In this document: in pieces, positions 51,447 through 60,000 of the stretch
Numbering within the stretch: the first letter of the stretch is position 1
Layout of the letters: the number at the start of each line of letters is the position of its first letter
Assembly: GCF_037975245.1 (NCBI RefSeq)
Contig: NC_092568.1
Location: 7,797,501-7,857,500 of the forward strand
DNA: 60,000 bases
From: Apostichopus japonicus
Taxonomy: Eukaryota > Echinodermata > Holothuroidea > Aspidochirotida > Stichopodidae
Direction of reading: 5' to 3'
Notes under the pieces: model-generated
What the model saw: the letters and a program-made list of their open reading frames with translations, nothing else
The model's database searches: none
Told to the model about the DNA's origin: nothing
Program-made: the position numbers and the translations under genes

Positions 51447-54231
51447 GTACCTGTATACCTATCGTAGTTGAATACATGCTTGATCTCTATGCACTCACTA
51501 TTGTGGTGGATTTTGTGGAAAAAGGAAAAAAAAAATATTATACCTTTTAGTTTGCATGTAACCAAACATGGTCAGCTTCCAATACGCTGTTCTGTTCTTG
51601 GCATTTCTGTTTATAAACGGATGGGAAAAAACGGAGAAGAAGTCAAACTCACAAAAATGACTTCCCTCTCTGCTCTTTACTCATAGCTTCATTTTCATCA
51701 CACCCTTTCATTTTTCAAAAACACAAAGAATGTGTGGTGTTAGGAATGGCGAAAGCTTCAGAGGAGTGTTTGGCTATTATAAGATGCTAGTGTTTAGCAT
51801 TTTTCTGCCAAGAACCCTCTCATAATTTTACCTCGTTTATTCTCAGTTAATGATAAGCGACGACGCTACTAACAACTTAAAATTACTAATATCTTGATTT
51901 CATGAATCAACAAATTTTTGCAAATAAAATTTCAAGAGGAGCTTAAAGCTTGCTGTTTGCATCCGAAAATGGTCTCGATGAGTAGGAATTGGATGTTTCC
52001 GAAGGGAAATGTAATTTACTAGCACCATCTGTAAACAGGATTGCCCGTGAATGACCTAACTTGCTTGTTTGTGGTCGACTTGGATGGAGTTCCCTCTTCT
52101 TTTTTATTGTCTTATAACCTAATAGCATTCTTCCTACCCCTACCCGCATTACGTACTTTGCAACCTCACCTGTGAGTGTTATTGTCTTGTAGTTTAACCA
52201 TCTGTCTGCCAGTCTTTACTGCATTCTCTCCTATCTGTTTATTTTATAACAAAAAAACGTCAATGATACCACCCTCTAAGAGAGAACAGTATTCAAGGCG
52301 ATGCAATCGTTGTTTTCTTACTGTACTTTTTGTCTTGTATGTCGCCTGCCATAGTACAAAACTTGAAGCTTTGCATGCAGGCTGAGAAGTCACTGGTATG
52401 ACGTGATGTTGTGATGTAGTTGAAGATCGTGTCCCCCCTCCCCCCACCCACCCCCCCCCTCTGTGATTTCTAGACAGCACAAACACCTCTAGATGTAACA
52501 TATATCACAGCACTTTACTGCATTGCTTTATTTGCATTAACTATAATTTACAGCCTAACACAACACTGACTACTAACTCTGTTGACTACTAACCACTGAG
52601 TATTTTCAATTTTACTCCAATTGTTTGGCTTGCTTTTAAATGTTTGCAAATCTTTAAAGTGTGCAAATCATTGAACAGAAGAGAGTTGATAATTGCTGGT
52701 TGTATTGTTGGACAAGTGTCAAGCTGTGAAGCTTGTTGTTCTCTTGTTTGGTGTTTTTTGTTTGTTTTCCTGTTTTGTTTTTATTTTGTATCAGTGATGT
52801 TAGTGTGAAGAGCCAATTGGGTTCTTTCTCGGAAGGAATGTATTTGATGTGTGCCAGGCATAGTGAGGGTTAGAATTTTGATAAATTGTTCTGTTTATAT
52901 TAAAATAACAAGGATTTCAACATGTAGCATGTGAATTTAAAACAAAGATTGACTGCTAAATTCTGGATGTAATGCCTTGATCAATCAAATGTGCCTTTGA
53001 AAAATTGTTACTAACAATATAGGAAATTGTTGAAAATTCATCCAGATTGGAAAGTCTGTTACAAGCCTGTCATTCTACGCTGGTTGTGTTATCGGAGAAT
53101 TAGTGAAACTTACAGAGAACCTCTGAAACATTTCACATTGGCTAAATCTAAATGGTCTATGTTTTGTCTAGCGACGCAGTAGCCCGATGCGATAAGTCTT
53201 AGCAATGGGTTGAACGGAATAGTGAGGAAATCGTCTTCATTTTGCACAAAAAGCGGAGCTTGGAAGCAAAAGCAAGCAGGGGCTGCATTCATAAACTAGA
53301 AGTCGCACAAAACGGACACAATTGCGTTGACAGTTCATAATACAGTATCCTAAACTTAGTGCTACCAGTTCTGTTCAATTTATTTGTCAGCCTCTGAAGT
53401 AGATGGTTCAAGAGGGCGTTCGTAATTACTCATTCATGCAATAAATTCCATAAGGTGATGAATCTCATTAACAGACATTCTAACATGGATTTGTTTTGGA
53501 TTATTTTTTCGATTTCAGTGATAGTGGTTAATCCTCTGTTGGCTTTAATCAAATGATTATTTTTACTCTGAAGACAGTGTGAAATTTATCACGGTTTGGA
53601 AGAAATGAAAAGAATGTACCACCTGCAATGCTAGATGTTGTAGCAGATCTTACTCCAAATATTAACACAACATGAAATTATAAACAAGGTCTCATTGTGG
53701 GAAGAAACCTAATTCTTTTAGTTATTTTATTGGTATAAATGATCTTTCTAGACTTGAACTGTTCATAGAAGCAAAGGAAGGGGAGGGAGGGGGGGGGTTG
53801 AGTCTATACATGTCACATCCTTCACAGCTGTGAAAAAACGTGGAGAATGAATGCTGAGCAAATCTTATGTTTTGGGGCACTTATTTCCCCCTCTTAAAAA
53901 ATATGCTTATGGAGATTACTCTTGTAAGTTGCAAGCACTGTTACGCCGGGTGCTTACTATTTAATTGTAAGCCACTTGTGTAGACTGTTAATTAATTGAT
54001 ATCCAAAACCTCAGAAAACAACAAAATACCCTATGGAAAGCAATGTTACTAGGAAATCAAATTAAGAGCCAAATCAATATCTCAAAACAAAAAACTGGTC
54101 TGCACGTTACAGAAATCATTGAGAAATTGATGTAACAATTTAAATGAATATTCATTTCTTTATACCTGTTTGATCATTGGTCAAATGAATTAGATAATTA
54201 AAGTTCTTTTAACATCGATTTTTCACTGTAG
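51447..54231 (+). other. RRBP1-like intron 13, 2.8 kb
   Basis: No recognised exon is required here, as exons 13 and 14 join in frame at the expected family spacing. It contains C-rich (52434-52460) and G-rich (53778-53800) runs and a 15-base exon-like island at 52381-52395 discussed under rejected items. Confidence 0.75.
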
Positions 54232-54324
54232 GATGAACTCAGCCAGAAGTTGCTGGAGGAGGAGAGGCAGAGCAAAGATATAGTGCAGCGACTATTCCCC
54301 TCCATCGAGGCTAACAATGCACTG
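54232..54324 (+). CDS. RRBP1: RRBP1-like exon 14
   Basis: Acceptor tcactgtag|GATGAA; donor GCACTG|GTAAGT; 31 codons, residues 675-705. It ends in VQRLFPSIEANNAL, the place of ...LLALLPELSV in RRBP1. Joined directly to exon 13, the distance from the TEK to the LFP landmark is 34 residues, the same as in vertebrate RRBP1. Confidence 0.92.
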
Positions 54325-54392
54325 GTAAGTTTAAGAATTGGTTTAGACTCCTTTTCCCTCGATTTACTTTATCTAAATAGATAGAAGCCAAG

Positions 54393-54853
54393 TTTAGTTT
54401 AGTTTAGTTTAGTAGAAAGAAAAGGCTCAGGTGGGACACTTAATAGGAGAGAAAAAAAACTGGAGACACTCAGACGCGATTACAATGCTTAAAGTGCTTG
54501 TCCAAAGCATTCTTAAACCCATTGACACTACTTGCAAGTACAACTTTCTCAGGCAAACCGTTCCACTCATTCACAACCCTATTTGAAAAAAAGTTATGCT
54601 GGATATTAATCCTACTTTGTGACTTTTGGAGTTTAAGACAATGACCTCTGGTACAACTACTATTAGCAAACATGAACAAGTCGGTAAAGGATAAATTGTC
54701 AAAACCATACACGATCTTGAAAACCTGAATCAAGTCCCCACGTAACATCCTAAGCTCCAGTGTGGTGAGATTCAACAGTTGTAGTGGAATGGTTTCCCTC
54801 AATTCAGGAAGCAAAATTCCTCGAGAGAGCAAACAGTCTATCGTGTTGAACAC
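54393..54853 (-). mobile_element. 5'-truncated LINE fragment with a 127-codon open C-terminus
   Basis: On the minus strand, 54853-54473 stays open and reads PLQLLNLTTLELRMLRGDLI, FKIVYGFDNLSFTDLF, NFFSNRVVNEWNGLPEKVV and SVNGFKNALDKHF, the C-terminal thumb/tail of a CR1/Rex/Jockey-group LINE protein. A TGA lies just upstream of its start, so nothing complete remains. The 3' end has an (AACTA)n tail (54393-54413 on plus as TTTAG units). The intact frame suggests a recent insertion. It is antisense to the RRBP1-like gene, in the intron between exons 14 and 15. Confidence 0.85.
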
Positions 54854-55110
54854 AGTTCAAGTGAATGACTACAGGAGTACAAGAGGGGTATGCTCTACCA
54901 GACAGACCCATCGAGCAAAATTGATGATAAAAATTGAATTTAAGACTTCTAATTTTAAGCCACTTTGCAGATTAAAAGTCTTCATCTGGTCTTACAGGAC
55001 AGACAACTTTCTATCTACTCCTATCGAGTGATAACCAGTGACAGACTCTTCCAAATCAGTCGTTTTGCTTCAGTGTTACCTTCCTGTTATGAGAAAGAAA
55101 AATAAAACAA

Positions 55111-55176
55111 AAAACTGTTAGCTAACTGCTTATCCACTAAAGAGCCTGTGTAAGAGAATGTGTAAAAGAAAGTGGG
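55111..55176. mobile_element. Fragment of the hammerhead-carrying family
   Basis: About 66 bases match 11505-11570 closely (aaaactgttagc, ctgcttatccacta, gtaagagaatgtgtaaaag). The hammerhead-like part itself is missing here, replaced by other sequence. Confidence 0.7.
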
Positions 55177-55217
55177 TTATGATCACTTTTGGTACTTTTT
55201 TCCCCGTTTTTCTGTAG

Positions 55218-55295
55218 GCCCACATGGAGTGGCTTAAAGATTTTGAACAGAAAGCAGTCCTGGTTTTGCAGGCAAAAGAAGGCCCTAATCAAGAG
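55218..55295 (+). CDS. RRBP1: RRBP1-like exon 15
   Basis: Acceptor ttctgtag|GCCCAC; donor CAAGAG|GTAATT; 26 codons, residues 706-731. AHMEWLKDFEQKAVLVLQAK corresponds to YTEWLQDLKEKG in RRBP1 and GEWLHGFEKKA in kinectin. Confidence 0.95.
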
Positions 55296-55918
55296 GTAAT
55301 TTCAAATCTTCTTCTAACCACACTTTCATTTTATCGTCTTCTCGTTTGTTTTAGGCTGCTCTTTTTAACCCAGATTGATCATTTCTTTGTTCTGTGGAAG
55401 CAGGTTTTTTCCCTCTTTTCTGGTATTTGGCATTAACTGTTTATTTCTTCCTAGCTCTGTGACTTGGTTCACACATGGTTCTTTTTTCCCATTTGTTTTG
55501 TTTGTTTTGTTGTGGGGGTGGGGTCAACTGGGCCATGGTAGAAGAGCACTTCAATTTGTGAAACAGTTGAAACAAGTTTTCTCCACTTTTCATCTGATAC
55601 TCAAATAAAACTTTACCGCAATACCAAAAATTTAATTTTAGCTTTATGTACGGTATATCTCTGGGATTATTTTGATCCGGATTATCTTGATCCTACCATG
55701 TTTTCTTAAGCATTTGCTGCTTGCCACACCTGCAATTTTTAATCTCTAATTTTAATATATATATATCTTCATTGTGATCTCAATGACAGCAGAACAGTAG
55801 TTGATGTATATACCTTTACGATTCACATATCCACGCTTATGGCTTCTCACACTGTACTCTTACTCTTCTCCTACTCCTCATCCTCCTCCTCATCCTCCCT
55901 CATCCTCCTTCGACTCAG

Positions 55919-56098
55919 TCCGAAGAGCTTAACTCCCAAATTTCCTCGCTCGAAGCCGACTGTGAGAAGTACTCTTTGAACATTGAGAGCTTAGAGATGG
56001 AAAAAGTGGAGTTGGCTAAAACTGTAGCCGAGCTACAGAACGAGAAGAAGCAACTGGCATCACAGTGCGACCACTATCAGTCCGTGTTGGGCGATACA
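55919..56098 (+). CDS. RRBP1: RRBP1-like exon 16 (coiled coil)
   Basis: Acceptor cgactcag|TCCGAA after a long CT-rich tract; donor GATACA|GTATGT; 60 codons, residues 732-791. It ends CDHYQSVLGDT, the family's CDQYRSILAET. Confidence 0.94.
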
Positions 56099-56788
56099 GT
56101 ATGTACAAACCAGTCACGATAACGTGACTTGAAGCTTGTGGTTATCTGATAAGAGTTTGATCACCAGTACCTAGTAGAATCATCTTTGGTTAGGATGAAA
56201 AGGCCCAAAAAAAATGGGATTTGATCTTTCATATTGAAAACATTGGCATTTGTGTAAATGTTATTATATCATTTCAAGTCAGACCTAGATAGGGAGAGGC
56301 ATGTACGGTGTTCATATAGATCATTTCTGAAGGGTATCTTTCTCTCAAACTGAAGTATGAAGTTGAGATGGTGCTTACATATTATTGCTTTCCCTTGAAC
56401 AGGATCTCTTAACATTTAATCTACATGTTCCTGCTTTGTTTCTGAACAATATTTGAATGATATAAAAGAGCCTATTTAGATAGAGTCGAAGCCAAGTACT
56501 AACACTATTTAACATTTGGATAAAGCGCCGGTTAAGTGTACAGCTCCTCTGCATAGTTGCATATTAATTACTGTACAGTATTAAGTTGAGTAGGAAGTTG
56601 AACTGATCAAATTAACATAAGAGAAATGGGATCAGACGGATAGTCACATTTACTCGCACTTCATAAACAGTTTTATGCTCATTTAGATATTTGATCTGAA
56701 AGAGCAATCCCGCTGATCGATTTATATCTCTAAGACAGGGAAACAGGACCAGGGCTGGGTGCATTCTCTTCCTTATTTTCTCCTACAG

Positions 56789-56881
56789 GAAGGAATGCTT
56801 AATAAACTACAAAGTAGTGTTGAATTAGAAGAGCAAAAATGGGAAGAAAAGTTAGCGTCCACAGAGAAGCTCCTGCAGCAG
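56789..56881 (+). CDS. RRBP1: RRBP1-like exon 17 (coiled coil)
   Basis: Acceptor cctacag|GAAGGA; donor CAGCAG|GTAAAC; 31 codons, residues 792-822. EGMLNKLQSSVELEEQKWEE is the family block EGML(R/Q)xLQ(K/R)SVExEE. Confidence 0.95.
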
Positions 56882-59322
56882 GTAAACAGCAGAAGCCACG
56901 AACGTCTGTTCTATTGCAGACGTTGCTTCATTTTGCATGTCAAGTACTTAAGACCACAGCCTCACTTGATTAAAAAAGAAGAAGAAAAAAAAAGATATTG
57001 TGAACTCTTTAGAAACTACAATGACATATATGTCATCTTCAAAGAAATCTAAAAAAATTGATACTTGAAATTTAAAGATAAAAATCAAGAAAGGGAGATA
57101 TATTATGCAGATATATACAATTTATTTTCAGTTTCAATGTACATGTGGTTGCTTATTGTTTGCACAAGTCTGTATGTCTCAGAGTTGGTGTTTCTGTGGA
57201 ACTTCACGCCCAATAGGCATATTTTCACAGTTTTGAAATGCTGTTTAGTGATCATAAATACTTGTTGCCCTGTGATTGTGTCAGAATTATTCATTTAGCT
57301 TTTTCAGTGTAGTATGGCTTTTTGATTGTTTTTAGTGATAGCCTTGGAATTTGAGCTCAAAGTAAAAGCATCAGCTCTCGATATTCAAACAATAAATAAA
57401 AATGTATACCATATCAGATTGATGAAAATGCCCTGTAAGCTCTTCATGGTCAAAAAGATTAAAAGAGAGGTCAGGGAGCTTATTATGATTTTCCAAATAG
57501 CCTCGCTGCAAGATTTCAAATAGAATCGCTATGTGACTGTTGCTGATGCAGTGTTAATGGCCTTTGTGCCTGGTATACAATATATCAGATTGAAACAATT
57601 ACCCTGTAGGTTGAGAAAACAATCAGGCATTGTAAGTTTGATGTCAAGGATTCGTGAAGCATAAAACGGGTCGATCGATTATGCGGTTTTATATCAATTG
57701 AAATGAATCTTTTACTTTGTTGATTCCTGTTATCAAACTATCGCTTTAATTCAGTTAATGTGCTCTTGTCTGGTAGTACATCTCTATGCTTGATTTTGAC
57801 AGTGGCTTGCAATTTCAGGTAACACCTGTGTCTTTCAGAAAATCACACCTTACCATATTTCAGCAAACTTAAAATGAAATCACACAACACAGATGAATTA
57901 TTAAGGTTTTCCGATGGATCACATTTGTCATGAGTGAAAAGTTGATGAAATTTGAGTGGCTTCAATTTGATTTCAAATTTAAGTCATTGCTAGTACAATG
58001 CCATTCACTCTAATCAAGTCACTGTCTCTTCACGAGTAGGAAAAACTTTTATGGAAAGAAAGAAACGATTATCAAGTTCCCTTCCTGGTTTTCTCTGATC
58101 ATGATTCGTTACAACAATGCTATAATAAGTACTACAATAATATCATGTTTTTCTTCATTTTGCATCAAAAATGATATAAGATTGTTTACCTTAAAAGAAG
58201 ATTTACTTGTTTTCATCGATTCCCTGTAAATCTTTTTTGAGTTATGGTGATAGTGGTGCACTACCAAATAAGACACTGAATAATTTCATTTTAATTTTTT
58301 GTTTGTTGTATGTCAAAAGTATCAGTTATTGCAGAAATGATTTTACCGTGTTTGAGATTTATAGACTACATGTTTTCAGTGTTAATTCTCTCTCCTCCAA
58401 ATTTTCATTTCTTGGATGTGGGTGTTTTTGGCTTATAAAATGGTGGTGTGCTTGCTTTCCATTCTTCACTTCACCCATGTACTTGTTCTATCTTCTTCTC
58501 ATTTTCAATACTCAGCATCCAAAGTTTCTGCATTTGTAATTTCCTTCTCTCTGTGGGGGATGCTGTTATATCGCAAGCAAATTAACAGTAGTAACAATCA
58601 ATCGTTCGTAGGTAGTAGGCCATGAAAACCATCCAATATAGATGTCATTTTCTACTTAACACTCACTTCCATTTTAAGTCACAGTTTAATCCTTAAACTG
58701 AAGGTTGAAGTAGAGGCCTATTAATGCTAAAGCTTTGAATATAGAACCAATTGATTGAATGATAGTAGTTACTTTGGTAACAGATTTCAAACATGCCACC
58801 CAAAAAAAATTGAGAGATAGGTTAATAGGAAAGCTGTTGTGCATTGGGCTTTTGAGATTCTGTTAACAACTTTGAGTTATTTCCATTTCAATTTCTGTTT
58901 GCTAACCAACTGATGACTGAACTTGCTTTTGTTTGGGTGTTTTTTTTTTGTTTTGTTTTTTTTGCGGTCGCTGAAATACTTGATTGGTTAGTTGGAACTT
59001 GCAAAATGAAAATGTACCCTGTATCATAAAAATATGCTTGATGGGAACTTTGCCTAGATCATAAAAATAATTTTTACAACAGGATATGCTTAGTGGAGCT
59101 TTACATATCAATTACAGATGGTTTCTTTCATTTTATTTTATTTAGCAAAATGGGTCAATTTATTGGCTTTTAGTTGGCAACTTATAGAAGTGAAAATACA
59201 AGCAGGGAAACACATATTTCGGTGAAGGGTTATCTGCTATTTTAAAAGAATTTAATGGTCTGGGCATTGTTAATCTGTATCTCTTCATTATTTGGTCAAT
59301 GCTGTCCATTTCTTTCATTCAG
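56882..59322 (+). other. RRBP1-like intron 17, 2.4 kb
   Basis: AT-rich with several T-rich open frames of no family resemblance (for example 57065-57298 and 58207-58539). No transposon or repeat was recognised apart from T and A runs near 58940-58965. Confidence 0.75.
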
Positions 59323-59382
59323 GCCAAGGCCGAAGTTGTCACCTTACAGAGTGAACTCACTAGCTTGAAAACCAAGCAACAG
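59323..59382 (+). CDS. RRBP1: RRBP1-like exon 18, last in the window
   Basis: Acceptor tttcattcag|GCCAAG; donor CAACAG|GTATAA; 20 codons, residues 823-842, phase 0 both ends. AKAEVVTLQSELTSLKTKQQ continues the coil. The remaining C-terminal coil and stop lie beyond 60000. Confidence 0.85.
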
Positions 59383-60000
59383 GTATAATTGGCTCTACAG
59401 TTTTATCATTGCCATGTGCATGTAGTGTTGTGTTATTAGCTATTATCCAGCAGGGCAAATTTTTAATGGTTGTCCCAAATTTCTGTGTTCAGACGACTAC
59501 CATCAGCTTTGGAGGTCGTCTGGTGGACAAACTCGTTGTTTAGGTGAAATTCATATTGCATTGTAACTCAAAAGAAAAACTGAATAATTTGGTATTACCC
59601 TCCATCACTTTGGAAATACTGAAATAAAACAAAACTAATGCTAGGTCTATGCTCCACACTGAAGGGGAGTTTTATTAGATCTGTATACCAAACCTACACG
59701 AAAGTGTACATATCGATCATGATTTGTTGTTTTGTTACACTCTTTCAAACGACCAACTTGCAATAGTGAGACCTGGTTATTAGGAAAGAAAACCAGAAAA
59801 AACCTTAAAAATTTGCCCTGATTCAAGTATGGTATATTGTAAGGATTGGTTTAGTCAGGTAGCTGCTATTACTGTCTGTGGTGTAGTAGTTTAAAGTAGT
59901 TTAACCATAACACCCTAATTGTCAAAAGAAGAATACCTTCTACCCAATCTAACGTTTTCATAGAATTTGTCCTGCATCGCCAGTGAGCTTACAATAATGT

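Larger units (their letters stand above)
39074..60000 (+). other. RRBP1: RRBP1 (p180)/kinectin family gene, first 18 coding exons, 3' end beyond the window
   Basis: The 842-residue reading is frame-continuous over 17 junctions. An N-terminal signal anchor (residues about 10-32) is followed by GMKEKTYEEAIAEQR, the counterpart of MKETSYEEALANQR in RRBP1. Then come a Lys/Pro/Glu-rich basic segment (65-215), a short helical block (about 218-260) and a long heptad coiled coil. EQQKKKNN-ALREKNWKAMEAL and EGMLNKLQSSVELEEQKWEE are diagnostic of the RRBP1/kinectin pair. RRBP1 holds ribosomes and microtubules to rough ER; kinectin anchors kinesin. Invertebrates usually have one gene ancestral to both; length between landmarks here agrees better with RRBP1. 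The decapeptide repeats of mammalian p180 are absent. Introns over 300 bp not listed separately hold only AT-rich DNA and simple runs; the probable 250 C-terminal residues are outside. Confidence 0.88.

Noticed and set aside
52381-52395. 15-base micro-exon (AEKSL) between RRBP1-like exons 13 and 14, with AG before and GT after, phase 0
   Set aside because: Without it, the TEK-to-LFP distance is 34 residues, equal to vertebrate RRBP1; with it there would be 39. The acceptor tract is weak. An alternative exon cannot be excluded.

Overview
This is a 60 kb piece of AT-rich, intron-rich animal nuclear DNA. Coding exons are short islands with GT-AG borders and consistent phases, separated by long introns full of tandem repeats and degraded transposons. 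The two genes I can read with confidence are both conserved across animals. The two families, the repeat character (LINE 3' ends with (TTA)n tails, TGACC-rich arrays, many aggcct-type words) and the intron sizes point to a marine invertebrate. An echinoderm such as a sea cucumber is my best guess, but that is an impression and not a proof.

Layout, left to right. 1-311: a possible last exon of an unrelated membrane protein, weakly tetraspanin-like. 312-14978: no readable gene, but a 2.7 kb TGACC/AGGTCA-rich repeat element (5772-8441), a ~108 bp tandem repeat (10676-11045) and a fragment carrying a hammerhead-like core (11505-11625). 14979-28259: the last seven coding exons of SEC23, the COPII inner-coat subunit and GTPase-activating protein for SAR1. 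They give 298 residues and a stop, from the end of the beta-sandwich domain through the helical and gelsolin-like domains. The first intron in view (15086-21528) holds a complete-looking 2.93 kb transposon-like element (17517-20449). It has matching terminal inverted repeats, a GTCA target duplication, eight copies of a 15 bp CGTACG-centred motif and an internal five-copy ~252 bp satellite.

28260-39058: SEC23 3' flank, a 278 bp hAT-like MITE (30675-30952), a decayed LINE reverse transcriptase on the minus strand (about 31560-32960), a cassette with telomere-type repeats (35329-35586), a 47 bp minisatellite of about 16 copies (37645-38390) and a (TTTTA)n block. A candidate non-coding first exon for the next gene ends at 34800.

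39074-60000: the first 18 coding exons (842 residues, frame continuous across every junction) of an RRBP1 (p180)/kinectin family protein, running off the right edge. It starts with an ER signal anchor, then a Lys/Pro/Glu-rich basic segment, then a long coiled coil. A LINE fragment (54393-54853) lies in one of its introns.

The two genes are co-oriented and both belong to ER biology (COPII export; ribosome/kinesin/microtubule attachment of rough ER). I see no evidence that this is more than adjacency. Boundaries and phases were read by eye; no search or alignment was run.
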